Positions 49,361 through 58,451 of a stretch of 64,000 nucleotides of DNA are shown in pieces. Position numbers and translations under genes: made by a program. The notes under the pieces are model-generated. The model was not told the DNA's origin. It ran no database searches and was given only the letters and a program-made list of their open reading frames with translations. How positions within the stretch are numbered: position 1 is the stretch's first letter; every line of letters starts with the position of its first letter. The DNA comes from Chryseobacterium sp. CY350 (GTDB taxonomy: Bacteria > Bacteroidota > Bacteroidia > Flavobacteriales > Weeksellaceae), in contig NZ_CP116034.1 in NCBI RefSeq assembly GCF_027945075.1, positions 3,410,001 through 3,474,000 on the forward strand. Reading direction: 5' to 3'.

Positions 49361-49904
49361 CTTACAAAAAGGACAAAGAGAAAATATAAACGCACCTAAA
49401 TTCACGATCGGTTTGGGTTGGGATACCAATAATACATCGACTGGTGGAGCATTTGATTTGGATGCATCTCTTTTTCTGCTGGATGATAACAAAAAACTGG
49501 TATCTGAGAATCATTTTATTTTTTATAATAATTTGGAATCTCCTGATAAAGCGGTGATTCACTCAGGTGATAATTTGACGGGCGACGGTGACGGAGACGA
49601 TGAGCAGATTAAAATTGATCTAACTAAAATTGATGCTGCTGTGAAAGAAATAACCGTTGTAGTAACCATTCATGATGCCGATACAAGAAGACAGAATTTC
49701 GGACAAGTAAGAAATTCTTTTATCAGAATTTTTAATACAGATACCAACGAGGAAATTTTAAAATATGAATTAGACGAAGATTTTTCTATCGAAACAGCAG
49801 TAGAATTCGGAAGAATCTACAACAGAAACGGAGAATGGAAATTTGAAGCTGTAGGTGCAGGTCAGAGAGACGGACTTGAGAAATTTGTATCAATGTATCA
49901 ATAA
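49350..49904 (+). CDS. terD: TerD family protein 1
   Basis: The 184-residue calcium-binding stress protein has both TerD signatures: FDLDASLFLLD and IHSGDNLTGDGDGDDEQI, acidic clusters that bind Ca2+, and the strand VVVTIHDADTRRQNFGQVRN. TerD proteins are cytosolic or membrane-surface scaffolds in tellurite, phage and oxidative stress responses. It overlaps the PRTase-like gene and precedes the TelA gene by 6 bases. Confidence 0.93.
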   Translation: MAINLQKGQRENINAPKFTIGLGWDTNNTSTGGAFDLDASLFLLDDNKKLVSENHFIFYNNLESPDKAVIHSGDNLTGDGDGDDEQIKIDLTKIDAAVKEITVVVTIHDADTRRQNFGQVRNSFIRIFNTDTNEEILKYELDEDFSIETAVEFGRIYNRNGEWKFEAVGAGQRDGLEKFVSMYQ

Positions 49905-49910
49905 TCAATT

Positions 49911-51077
49911 ATGGATAATCAGGATAACCAAAATATAGATCCGCTGGGATCGATAGAACCTTTAAAAACATTTGAGCCAACTCCGAATGCTCCTTCACAG
50001 CCAACGCAAAGTTCGGCTCCTGCAGTTTTGGTAGACAGAGACGGAAATGTAAATTTAAGTCAGATCAAAAATGAAGAACGCCAAAAGTACGAACTTCTGG
50101 CAAATTCTATTGATGAGACAAATCCTGGTTCTATCGTAAATTTCGGTTCAGATCTGCAGAAAACTTTAGCAAACCAGAGTGACAGTTTTCTTGGGAATGT
50201 AAGAAGATCAAACTCAGGTGAGGTAGGAGAACTAATCAACAATTTATTAGTTGAGTTAAATTATGTAGACGTTGATGAAATTAATAACGGTGGTGTAAAA
50301 GGTTTTCTGAGCAGACTTCCTTTCATGAAAAAGATGCTGACTCAGGTTGATAATCTTTTTGCCAAATACGACAAAATTACCAGCAATATCGATCAGATTT
50401 CTCATAAAGTAAATGCAGGAATTATTACTTCTACCAAAGATAATGCGGTTTTACAGACGATTTTCGACAGCAATGTCAATTCGATTAAAGCAATTGAAGA
50501 TCTTGTAATTGCCGGAAATCTAAGAATGGAAAAAGCAGCGGTTGAGCTAGCTGAAATGGAAACCAATGTTCAGAATTTCGCAGATTATCAGATTGCAGAC
50601 AAAAGAGATTTCATTAATAGATTAGACAGAAGATTAGCAGATTTAAAAGTGGTGCGTTTGATTATGATGCAGTCACTTCCGCAGATCAGACTGGTACAAA
50701 ACAACAACGTTTCTATTGCTGAAAAAGCGCAGACGATCTTAACTACAACGTTACCGGTTTGGAAAAATCAGCTTTCGTTGGCCGTTGCAATGCACAGACA
50801 GCAGCAAAATATTGAAGTTCAGCAAAAAGTATCTTCTACGACAGAAGAGATTTTGAGAAAAAATGCAGAACGTCTGGGTCAGAATTCGATCAACGTAGCA
50901 AAAGCCAACGAGCAGACGATTGTATCGGCAGAAACACTGAAAGAAACGACTGCCATGTTGATCAATACTTTGAACGAGGTAAAACAAATTCAGAAACAGG
51001 GTACAGAAAGCAGAAGAAAACTAGATCAGGATCTTCAGACTTTAGAATCGGAATTAAAAGCAAACATCAGAGGATAA
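49911..51077 (+). CDS. TelA/KlaA-like toxic anion resistance protein
   Basis: The 388-residue protein matches the TelA family (toxic anion resistance). After a Pro/Gln-rich N-terminus it is almost all helix, with long coiled-coil segments from about residue 180 onward (DRRLADLKVVRLIMMQSLPQ, AEKAQTILTTTLPVWKNQLS). TelA proteins commonly accompany TerD and TerC. The gene follows terD and precedes a hypothetical protein in the same operon. Confidence 0.9.
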   Translation: MDNQDNQNIDPLGSIEPLKTFEPTPNAPSQPTQSSAPAVLVDRDGNVNLSQIKNEERQKYELLANSIDETNPGSIVNFGSDLQKTLANQSDSFLGNVRRSNSGEVGELINNLLVELNYVDVDEINNGGVKGFLSRLPFMKKMLTQVDNLFAKYDKITSNIDQISHKVNAGIITSTKDNAVLQTIFDSNVNSIKAIEDLVIAGNLRMEKAAVELAEMETNVQNFADYQIADKRDFINRLDRRLADLKVVRLIMMQSLPQIRLVQNNNVSIAEKAQTILTTTLPVWKNQLSLAVAMHRQQQNIEVQQKVSSTTEEILRKNAERLGQNSINVAKANEQTIVSAETLKETTAMLINTLNEVKQIQKQGTESRRKLDQDLQTLESELKANIRG

Positions 51078-51091
51078 AATAGTGCAAAAGG

Positions 51092-52036
51092 GTGAGTGAT
51101 GAAGTTGCAATCATAATGTCTCAAAGCAGAAGAAGATTAACAAAGCTTAAACTTCTCTCTAATTTTTTTGAAAATATTGACATCATATCAGTTTACATAA
51201 AAACAGATATTATTCATAAACTATTCGAAGAAAACAAGACTTTAGATTACAACAAGCTCGAGCTTTTTCATTTGCAATATACTGACAGTCTGATAGAACT
51301 GCTGACGAAGATTAAAAAGAAAAAAGAAAATGATCTTCTGGCGGTGATCAACGAAATTAATATCAATAATCAGTATATTGATGCTTTTGAGGAAAAAAAG
51401 ATAGATAATTTTGAAACAGACCGGAAATTTTACAGCGGAGTTTTTTCTGAACATTTAAGAAAACTGTATAAAGATCTCACCGAAGATAAATTTACCTTAA
51501 ATTGGAATGACGTTTTATATTTTCACAAAAAATATGCAGTAGAATTCTACAGAACAGAAGCAGACGAAGCAAAATTGAAAATTGGTCATGTTCCGTCGTA
51601 TCAATATCAGGATTATTCGATTGAGAGGAAGTTATTAGGCAAGCTAAATATCCAGAATTTTAAAGTTCGCTTTGTATGTGGATACAGAATTGAGCGTAAT
51701 GAATATGAATTATTTAAGATTTTTCAGTCGAATGAACATTTTATTTTTAATGTGGAAGAAAGAAGATTGTATTTAATTGATGACGAATTATCTTCTCTTG
51801 ACACTTCTGAAAATGAATCGAATCAGGCTTCAGTTATGAATCAGCTTAAAAGAAAAAATGAGCAGCTGGAAGAAACGATTCATGAAAATAAAAGAAAGTT
51901 ACCGGAAGGTGTAGATGCGGTTTTAAAAGATTATCAGCGAAACCTGGAAAACGTAGATATCATGAGCAAAATATTTGATGTCAACGAAGAAACAAATATC
52001 CTTCGGGCAATGCTGAATTTAAATTTAAACAATTGA
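51092..52036 (+). CDS. Hypothetical protein of the Ter cluster
   Basis: The 314-residue protein starts at GTG 51092; an ATG at 51116 is an alternative. It is helical and highly charged, with coiled-coil stretches near residues 70-120 and 250-290. I do not recognise a family. It lies 14 bases after TelA, so it probably belongs to the ter operon. Confidence 0.6.
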   Translation: MSDEVAIIMSQSRRRLTKLKLLSNFFENIDIISVYIKTDIIHKLFEENKTLDYNKLELFHLQYTDSLIELLTKIKKKKENDLLAVINEININNQYIDAFEEKKIDNFETDRKFYSGVFSEHLRKLYKDLTEDKFTLNWNDVLYFHKKYAVEFYRTEADEAKLKIGHVPSYQYQDYSIERKLLGKLNIQNFKVRFVCGYRIERNEYELFKIFQSNEHFIFNVEERRLYLIDDELSSLDTSENESNQASVMNQLKRKNEQLEETIHENKRKLPEGVDAVLKDYQRNLENVDIMSKIFDVNEETNILRAMLNLNLNN

Positions 52037-52078
52037 TTTAAAGTAGAAAGTATAAAATACTTTGAATATGAGAAATTT

Positions 52079-52163
52079 CCTTTGCTGAGTGGAACGCCTT
52101 TGCGGAAGAGAAAAATATAAAGAAAAGTTTTAAAAAAATCTTTGCTGACTTTGCGTTAAAATA
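52079..52163. repeat. Dispersed repeat A, copy 5
   Basis: The core GAACGCCTTTGCGGAAGAGA and final GACTTTGCGTTAAAATA match other copies, though the middle has diverged. It lies before the second terD gene. Confidence 0.75.
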
Positions 52164-52215
52164 AATTTTAGCAATAAAATAAAGATCAAAATATAACTAA
52201 AACAAAAAAATAAAT

Positions 52216-52827
52216 ATGGCAATTAACTTACAAAAAGGTCAGAGAATAAACCTTACAAAAGAAAACGGAACAGCGCTTTCCCAGGCTTGTGTCGGAATAA
52301 ACTGGGGCGCAATCGAGAAGAAAAGCTTCTTTGGTGGTGTTTCAAAAGAAGCAGTAGATTTAGACGGAAGCTGTATTTTGTATGATACAAACAAAAATGC
52401 AACAGAAGTAATCTATTTTGGGAATTTAAAATCTAAAAACGGTTCTGTAAAGCATAGTGGAGATGATTTAACAGGTGATGTGAGCGGAGACGACGGCTTG
52501 GATAATGAAGTTATTACTATAGATTTTTCTGCTTTAGATTCTGCTGTAGAGCATGTTGCTTTGGTTTTAAACAGCTACAAAGGTCAGGATTTCGGAACAA
52601 TTCCTTTTGCATCAATCCGTATCTACGAAGGTACTCCAACAAACGTAAGAGAAGTTTTTGCTAAATATGACATTGCCAACGACAAATCTTTCAGCGGTCA
52701 TGTTGCAATGGTAATGGGAGTTTTCTACAAGAGAAACAACGAATGGAAATTCAACGCAATCGGAGATCCTACGGCCGACAGAAAACTAGAGCAGACGATT
52801 GAAACAGTTAAGCAAAAATATTTGTAA
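52216..52827 (+). CDS. terD: TerD family protein 2
   Basis: The 203-residue TerD paralogue has VDLDGSCILYD and KHSGDDLTGDVSGDDG plus IDFSALDSAVEHVALVLNSY. It shares the N-terminal MAINLQKGQR with the first terD but carries an extra loop with GAIEKKSFFGG, as in the CABP/TerX type. It is separated from the first part of the cluster by repeat A and may have its own promoter. Confidence 0.92.
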   Translation: MAINLQKGQRINLTKENGTALSQACVGINWGAIEKKSFFGGVSKEAVDLDGSCILYDTNKNATEVIYFGNLKSKNGSVKHSGDDLTGDVSGDDGLDNEVITIDFSALDSAVEHVALVLNSYKGQDFGTIPFASIRIYEGTPTNVREVFAKYDIANDKSFSGHVAMVMGVFYKRNNEWKFNAIGDPTADRKLEQTIETVKQKYL

Positions 52828-52877
52828 GATTTACATAAAAGACTTCTGAAATTATAAAATTTTAGACTTAAAAATTA

Positions 52878-52911
52878 AGCAATAGCTGTATCTTTACAAC
52901 TATTGCTTTTT
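52878..52911 (+). terminator. Terminator after terD 2
   Basis: AGCAATAG pairs perfectly with CTATTGCT and is followed by T5. Confidence 0.8.
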
Positions 52912-52935
52912 ATCATATAATAACATTTTTATAAA

Positions 52936-53970
52936 GTGGAACAACACAACATTTTAGATCTTCACCCTGGTTTGGTGTGGGGATTTGCAGTAACAGTAGT
53001 CATCATGCTGCTTCTGGATTTAGGAGTTTTCAATAAGAAAAGTCATGAGGTTTCCTCAAAAGAAGCAACGATTTGGTCTATAGTATGGATCTCTCTTTCA
53101 ATGGTTTTTTCCGGCGTTGTGTATTGGGTTTTCAATACAGACGGTACGGCAGGAAGTCACGCTGTAGCTGTAGAGAAATTTACACAATATCAGGCGGCTT
53201 ACTGGATAGAGAAAGCACTTTCGGTAGATAATTTATTTGTATTTATCTTGGTTTTTGGTTTCTTTAAAGTGCCAAAATTCCTTCACCATAAAGTTTTATT
53301 CTGGGGAATTATTGGAGCACTGATCTTCAGAGCAATCTTTATTTTTGCAGGAGTGGAATTGATCGAACTGACTTATTTACCAGAAATGGAAATTTTAGGC
53401 CACACCGTTAAAATCAATGTCGTGATGACGCTTTTCGGATTATTCTTGATCTATGCAGGAATTAAGTCTTGGGGCGATGATGGCGATGATGATAATGAAA
53501 ACTACGGAGATACAGCCGGAGCAAAATTGATCAAAAGCTTTTGGAAAGTTTCTGATAATTATGATGGTGATAAATTCTTCACCGTACAAAACGGAATCAA
53601 GATGGCGACACCTCTTTTGGTTGTTGTTGCTGTGATCGAGTTTACAGACGTATTGTTTGCGGTAGATTCTATACCGGCGATTTTTGCGATCTCTAATGAT
53701 CCTTTTATCTTGTATACATCGAATATTTTTGCGATTTTAGGATTAAGATCACTCTATTTCCTATTGGCAAACTTCATTCATATGTTCAGCAAACTGCCTT
53801 ATGGTTTAGCAATTATCTTAGCGTTTATCGGTGTTAAAATGTTGATCGCTCCGTGGTATCATATCTCGTCACCGGTTTCCTTAGGAATTGTCGGCGGCGT
53901 GCTGGTCATCTCGGTTTTACTTTCAATCATGTTCCCGGATAAAAAGGAAGATAAAGAGACAATCGAATAA
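52936..53970 (+). CDS. terC: TerC family membrane protein
   Basis: The 344-residue integral membrane protein starts at GTG and has about nine hydrophobic segments. TerC signatures are present: YWIEKALSVDNLFVF, with the Asp-Asn of the metal-site motif, and EFTDVLFAVDSIPAIFAI. Family members act in metal (Mn2+) export or membrane-linked stress tolerance. It follows a terminator, so it may be transcribed separately from terD despite its place in the cluster. Confidence 0.93.
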   Translation: MEQHNILDLHPGLVWGFAVTVVIMLLLDLGVFNKKSHEVSSKEATIWSIVWISLSMVFSGVVYWVFNTDGTAGSHAVAVEKFTQYQAAYWIEKALSVDNLFVFILVFGFFKVPKFLHHKVLFWGIIGALIFRAIFIFAGVELIELTYLPEMEILGHTVKINVVMTLFGLFLIYAGIKSWGDDGDDDNENYGDTAGAKLIKSFWKVSDNYDGDKFFTVQNGIKMATPLLVVVAVIEFTDVLFAVDSIPAIFAISNDPFILYTSNIFAILGLRSLYFLLANFIHMFSKLPYGLAIILAFIGVKMLIAPWYHISSPVSLGIVGGVLVISVLLSIMFPDKKEDKETIE

Positions 53971-53982
53971 TAATCAATAATT

Positions 53983-54012
53983 AAAGGCTTTACAATTTGT
54001 GAAGCCTTTTTT
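53983..54012 (+). terminator. Terminator after terC
   Basis: AAGGCTT pairs with GAAGCCTT, followed by T6, between convergent genes. Confidence 0.8.
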
Positions 54013-54072
54013 ATTTAAACCTTTTAAGAATGAAGTAAACCGTTCTGTTACTGTGAAAACGCAACATGTACA

Positions 54073-55074
54073 CTACTTATATTTCAGCAGTTTATTGATT
54101 TTTTTCCTAGTTTGAAGTGAAACTTTATACGCTTCTTCTCTTAATTTTTGAATTTTACCGACTGGCTGAAAAATTTCAGCACTTTCAAAAGGGTTAAATG
54201 AAAGCAATTCATTATCACAAGTATTAGGCGTAACAAAAGAATTTTTCCCGATTCTTACTTCGCCAATTTTGATCAGAGGTGAATTTTTCCATTCTTTGCT
54301 TAAAATATTAATAGGCTGATCTTTTAAATCATAACAGAACTGAATCATCACATCCGCAACATAAGTTTCCTTTAAGCAAAAATTTTCAATCGCTTCTTTT
54401 GTTGTTTGTTTTCTGCCAAAATTTTTCTCAATATTTTGCGGAATCATTTTTATTTTAATCATATGATCTCCTAACCGATAAGCGCCCACAGAATGATAAT
54501 CAAAAGACAGGAAAAAATTATTTCTTTTCATAAAGAGTTCCCAGCTTTTTATTAGAAATGATAATTTCAAAATATTCGGTAAAACCTGATAAACCTGTCT
54601 AATTAATTGAAATGTATTTCCCCATTTTTTCGTAAAAAATCGATTGATAGCGGTGAATAGCTTTAAAAACTTTGAAACTGAGTCGATAGGAAAAAGCGGG
54701 AAATTCACCAAAGGATAATTGGCAATGGTACGATCTGCATCATCTTTTATTTTAATTGAAAATCCGTATGCAGGAATTTCTTTCTTATTTCCAGTAATCT
54801 TTAAATGTGCATTAGAAAGCCGTATGATGACGTTATATTTTTCTTTATCGAATAAATAAAGCAGGTCCGACCGCATTTCCGGGTTGATGACGAACTCTCC
54901 TTTCAAAACAGCGTACGTTTTTGCATGCGCGTTTCTTGTCGCATAATTGACATCACTTAAAGTTGATGATTGTTCCACAAAATCGGCGATGCTTTTTTTA
55001 TTTTCCTCAAAAAGCTGTCTTTCTTCGTAGGAAAGCTTTTCAAAGTTCTTATTATATTTTAAAGGATTGGGCAT
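54073..55074 (-). CDS. Catalase-like heme protein
   Basis: The 333-residue protein looks like the short catalase-related family. NAHAKTYAVLKGEFVI matches the catalase segment around the distal His, YGFSIKIKDD and YPLVNFPLF match the following barrel strands, and NPFESAEIFQPVGKIQKLRE resembles the C-terminal barrel end. Full-length catalases are longer, so this is a reduced form, often peroxidase-like. It is transcribed alone. Function is inferred only from the fold. Confidence 0.7.
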   Translation of the reverse strand: MPNPLKYNKNFEKLSYEERQLFEENKKSIADFVEQSSTLSDVNYATRNAHAKTYAVLKGEFVINPEMRSDLLYLFDKEKYNVIIRLSNAHLKITGNKKEIPAYGFSIKIKDDADRTIANYPLVNFPLFPIDSVSKFLKLFTAINRFFTKKWGNTFQLIRQVYQVLPNILKLSFLIKSWELFMKRNNFFLSFDYHSVGAYRLGDHMIKIKMIPQNIEKNFGRKQTTKEAIENFCLKETYVADVMIQFCYDLKDQPINILSKEWKNSPLIKIGEVRIGKNSFVTPNTCDNELLSFNPFESAEIFQPVGKIQKLREEAYKVSLQTRKKINKLLKYK

Positions 55075-55215
55075 ATATTTTCAAAAATCAAGTATAACGC
55101 CAAGTTTTTATTTCTACGTTAAGAGAATATTAAACTTGTTTAAATTTTTACCATGCATCTTTAGTATGAAATCTTAACTTCAGCTCCCTGTCTTTTTCTT
55201 CCCAATTCAAAACCT

Positions 55216-55223
55216 TATCTTTG
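55216..55223 (+). promoter_or_regulatory. Promoter -7 element before the FKBP gene
   Basis: TATCTTTG matches TAnnTTTG 14 bases before the start codon. Confidence 0.5.
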
Positions 55224-55237
55224 TAAAAAAAAAAATT

Positions 55238-55672
55238 ATGGGAGTAGCAGATTTGTTATTTAAACGTAAAAAAGAACAAGCCGAAAAAAATCTGAAAAAC
55301 GGTCAGGAATATATGATGGAGTACGGTAAAAGAGAAAGCGTGGTACAGTTGCCAAGCGGATTGCAGTACGAAATCATGGTAGAAGGCGATGGGCCAAAAC
55401 CGGGACCGAAATCTATGGTAAAATGCCATTATCACGGGACGACAATTGGTGGAAAAGTTTTTGACAGTTCTGTAAAAAGAGGAACTCCGGCTTCATTTCC
55501 ATTGAATAAAGTGATCAAGGGCTGGACGGAAGCTCTTCAGCTAATGCCTGTGGGAAGCAAATGGAGATTGATTATTCCGCCGCATTTAGCGTATGGCGAT
55601 CAACAGATCAGCAAAGAAATAGGGCCAAACAGCACACTTGTTTTTCAGGTAGAATTGTTGGATATCAAATAA
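55238..55672 (+). CDS. FKBP-type peptidyl-prolyl isomerase
   Basis: The 144-residue protein has a short helical N-terminal segment and one FKBP domain with MVKCHYHGTTIGGKVFDSS, VIKGWTEALQLMPVGSKW and LIIPPHLAYG. No signal peptide is apparent, so it should be cytosolic, like short FkpA/FklB relatives without export. It is transcribed alone and ends at a terminator. It catalyses cis-trans isomerisation of Xaa-Pro bonds and may act as a chaperone. Confidence 0.92.
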   Translation: MGVADLLFKRKKEQAEKNLKNGQEYMMEYGKRESVVQLPSGLQYEIMVEGDGPKPGPKSMVKCHYHGTTIGGKVFDSSVKRGTPASFPLNKVIKGWTEALQLMPVGSKWRLIIPPHLAYGDQQISKEIGPNSTLVFQVELLDIK

Positions 55673-55695
55673 TATCAACTTTATGTTAAAAAATA

Positions 55696-55725
55696 AAATT
55701 ACCTGTTTTTCGGGTAATTTTTTTA
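55696..55725 (+). terminator. Terminator after the FKBP gene
   Basis: AATTACC pairs with GGGTAATT and is followed by T7. Confidence 0.8.
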
Positions 55726-55776
55726 TTTAATTAAAGCAAATGAAATCATTAAATTTATTTCTTGAAATCTTTAAAA

Positions 55777-56346
55777 ATGTCGGAATTAAAAAAAATCAGA
55801 GAACTGAAAAATCTTACTCAGGAAGAACTTGCCGCACAGTCAGGCATTTCAGTGAGAACCATTCAGCGCATTGAGGCAGGAACAGATCCAAAAGGTTATA
55901 CGCTGAAAACTTTGGCTGCTACTCTCGACATTTCCGAAAAAGATTTATTAAAGCTGGAACTTCAGCAGGAAATTTTTGTTGAAAATTCTCTTCCAACAGC
56001 TGAAAAAAATGACGTTCTGAATTACACTTTAATTAAAATGATTAATCTTTCCTCAATTCCTTTTGCATGGTTTCCGATTGTCAATTTTTTGCCGCCTTTG
56101 TTGATTATGCTTTTCACAAAAGAGAAATCTGAAATGGTAAAGCAGATAATTTCGCTTCAGATATTTTTAGCTATAATTTCACCAATTATCTTTCTGATTG
56201 TTGCCGTTTTAAAACTCGGCTCACCATCTGTAATGATCACAATGATTATATTGACGGTGTCCAATATTTATATTATTTTGAGAAATGCTTACGAAATCGA
56301 TAAAAGAAAAATCCTTTATTATAAACTGAATTTCAATATTATATGA
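55777..56346 (+). CDS. XRE regulator with membrane domain
   Basis: The protein has 189 residues from the ATG at 55777; a TTG at 55762 would add five residues. The N-terminal XRE helix-turn-helix (RELKNLTQEELAAQSGISVR and TIQRIEAG) is followed by a linker and three hydrophobic helices at about residues 95-175. Membrane-tethered XRE proteins of this type are common in Flavobacteriia. It probably senses a membrane signal; target genes are unknown, the adjacent serine hydrolase being one candidate. Confidence 0.8.
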   Translation: MSELKKIRELKNLTQEELAAQSGISVRTIQRIEAGTDPKGYTLKTLAATLDISEKDLLKLELQQEIFVENSLPTAEKNDVLNYTLIKMINLSSIPFAWFPIVNFLPPLLIMLFTKEKSEMVKQIISLQIFLAIISPIIFLIVAVLKLGSPSVMITMIILTVSNIYIILRNAYEIDKRKILYYKLNFNII

Positions 56347-56432
56347 ATCTGACAATCGATTGTCGGGTTTTTGTCGGGCTGCTTTTTTAAGTTGATTTCA
56401 ATAATTTCAGAATCTTTGTCAAAAATTAATCA

Positions 56433-57896
56433 ATGACAAAAAGATTCTACTTCAGCATATTCATTCTCTTCTTTTTCTTTGGAAATATGAAATGCCAAAT
56501 CGATAAAAATTCACCTTTATTTTTAGAACTAAAAAAACAGGACAGTCTTTTCTTTGAACGTGGTTTTAATAACTGCGACATGGCATATTTGGAAAAAACG
56601 ATTGATGAAAATCTTAAATTTTATCACGATAATGGTGGTTTTCAGGACAAGAAATTATTTATGGAACGAACAAAACAAAATATTTGTTCGAATCCTAATC
56701 AAAAACCAATTCGTAAAGTCATTGTAAGCAGCCTTGAAGTTTTTCCACTCTACAATAACGGTAATTTGTACGGTGCAATTCAAACGGGAGAACATCAGTT
56801 TTACATTCGCGAAAAAAATAAAAAAGATGTTTTGGGCGGACAGGCAAAATTTACTTCAGTCTGGACAAAAAAGGACGAAAATTGGTTGATGAGCGACGTT
56901 CTGAGTTACGATCACGGCGATCCCGGCAAGTTGGAAGTTGAAGATAATCTTGAACAATTACTCGAAAACAACAACATTCCAACATTAGGATTAGGAATCA
57001 TTGAGGATGGAAAATTGGTACAAATAAAAGTTTACGGAACATTAGATGGCAAAACGACGGCGCCTTATAATAGTCTTTTTAATGTAGCTTCTCTAACCAA
57101 ACCAGTCACTGCAATGACGGTCTTACGCTTGGTGAGCTTAGGAAAATGGAATCTTGACGAACCGATCGAAAAATATTGGGTAGATCCTGATATTGCAAAA
57201 GATTCTAGACATAAAAAATTAACTACAAGGATGATTTTAAGTCATCAGACAGGTTTCCCGAATTGGAGAACGATGGCTAAAGATAAAAAGCTGAGTTTCG
57301 ATTTTGAGCCGGGAAAAAAATATCAATACTCCGGTGAAGGTTTTGAATATCTGCGAAAAGCTCTCGAAAGTAAATTTCATAAAAGTCTGGAAGATTTAGC
57401 TAAAGAAATGATTTTCCAACCATTAAATATGAATAGCACAAGTTACATATGGAATGAAAAAGTGGAATCAAAGATCGTAGTCGGCTACGATAGAGAGCGG
57501 AAATTATATGATATTGTTAAAAATAGAACCGCAAATGCAGCAGATGATTTGATGACTTCTGTTGAAGATTACAGCAAATTTTTAATTTCCATCATGAATA
57601 ATGATCTTTTGTCAAAGGCGGTTTTCGAAGAAATGAAAACGAAACAAGTTAAAACAAAAGAAAATAAGTATTTCGGACTTGGTTTTGAAATTTATGATCT
57701 GGGAAATAACGAGATTGCTCTCTCACACGGCGGTTCAGATAAAGGTGTTAACACTATTGCCATTATTTTACCGAAAACCAAACAGGGTTTAGTGATTTTC
57801 ACCAATGTTGACGATGGTTATAAAATTTATGAGACGATTATGAACCGATACCTTGGTGATGTCGGAAGGAAGATTGTTGAGATTGAAACTAAATGA
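56433..57896 (+). CDS. Serine hydrolase (beta-lactamase class C-like) with N-terminal DUF4440-like domain
   Basis: The 487-residue exported protein has a signal peptide ending near MKCQ; the Cys suggests a lipoprotein, though Gln rather than Gly or Ser follows. Residues 25-165 resemble a SnoaL/DUF4440 domain. The rest is a penicillin-binding/class C hydrolase with active-site SLTK in NVASLTKPVTAM, Tyr in YSGEGFEYL and HGG in LSHGGSDKG. It may be a peptidase or esterase acting on cell-wall or peptide substrates rather than a true beta-lactamase. Confidence 0.82.
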   Translation: MTKRFYFSIFILFFFFGNMKCQIDKNSPLFLELKKQDSLFFERGFNNCDMAYLEKTIDENLKFYHDNGGFQDKKLFMERTKQNICSNPNQKPIRKVIVSSLEVFPLYNNGNLYGAIQTGEHQFYIREKNKKDVLGGQAKFTSVWTKKDENWLMSDVLSYDHGDPGKLEVEDNLEQLLENNNIPTLGLGIIEDGKLVQIKVYGTLDGKTTAPYNSLFNVASLTKPVTAMTVLRLVSLGKWNLDEPIEKYWVDPDIAKDSRHKKLTTRMILSHQTGFPNWRTMAKDKKLSFDFEPGKKYQYSGEGFEYLRKALESKFHKSLEDLAKEMIFQPLNMNSTSYIWNEKVESKIVVGYDRERKLYDIVKNRTANAADDLMTSVEDYSKFLISIMNNDLLSKAVFEEMKTKQVKTKENKYFGLGFEIYDLGNNEIALSHGGSDKGVNTIAIILPKTKQGLVIFTNVDDGYKIYETIMNRYLGDVGRKIVEIETK

Positions 57897-57932
57897 ATTC
57901 TGATAAAATTAATTGCAGTTAAAATTTTTAAA

Positions 57933-57951
57933 TGTAATTAATTTTGTTACA
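57933..57951 (+). promoter_or_regulatory. Rrf2 operator overlapping its own -33 element
   Basis: TGTAA-N9-TTACA overlaps TTTG at 57943-57946. TACCTTTG at 57966-57973 follows 19 bases after that TTTG, making a consensus promoter. The same palindrome with the same spacing lies before the next gene. Confidence 0.7.
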
Positions 57952-57983
57952 ATTAAAATATTTGTTACCTTTGTATCATCATT

Positions 57984-58394
57984 ATGGGGAATACAAGATT
58001 TGCAACAGCGATACATATTATGACTTTACTCGCAAAATTTTCTCAGGAGTGGCTCACTTCTGACTGGATCGCCGGAAGCATTAATGTAAATCCTGTTATC
58101 GTTCGGAAAGAACTGAGCGAATTGCGGGAAGCTGGATTAATTACGAGTAGATTAGGAAAAGATGGTGGAACAAAATTGTCGAAAAGTGCGGATGAAATTA
58201 AAATTTCTGAAATCTACGAAGCGGTTAAAAATAATGAAGTTTTAGGCAAAAAAAATCAAAAACCGAATCCCGCTTGTCCGGTAGGAAAGGAGATCAACAA
58301 TCACCTTTCGATTCTTTTTCAGCAAACGGATCTTCTGGTGAAAAATTTTTTAGGAGACAAATCTCTTCAGGAATTCACAGATCAATTCGATTAA
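57984..58394 (+). CDS. Rrf2 family transcriptional regulator
   Basis: The 136-residue protein shows the Rrf2 fold: winged helix with FATAIHIMTLLAKF at the start, SDWIAGSINVNPVIVRKELS as the recognition region, and the wing LGKDGGTKLSK. A single conserved Cys occurs in NPACPVGKE, as in redox-sensing YwnA-type members. TGTAA-N9-TTACA sites lie before this gene and before the adjacent NAD(P)-binding protein, so both are likely its targets. Confidence 0.9.
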   Translation: MGNTRFATAIHIMTLLAKFSQEWLTSDWIAGSINVNPVIVRKELSELREAGLITSRLGKDGGTKLSKSADEIKISEIYEAVKNNEVLGKKNQKPNPACPVGKEINNHLSILFQQTDLLVKNFLGDKSLQEFTDQFD

Positions 58395-58411
58395 AATTTT
58401 TTCACCTAAAA

Positions 58412-58430
58412 TGTAACAAAAATTATTACA
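58412..58430 (+). promoter_or_regulatory. Rrf2 operator before the NAD(P)-binding gene
   Basis: TGTAA-N9-TTACA, with the same half-sites and spacing as the site before the Rrf2 gene, 22 bases before the next start codon. Confidence 0.65.
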
Positions 58431-58451
58431 ATTAATTTAAATATAAATATT

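Noticed and set aside
54073-55074. Full-length catalase
   Set aside because: The protein is about 150 residues shorter than standard small-subunit catalases, so only a catalase-like call is justified.
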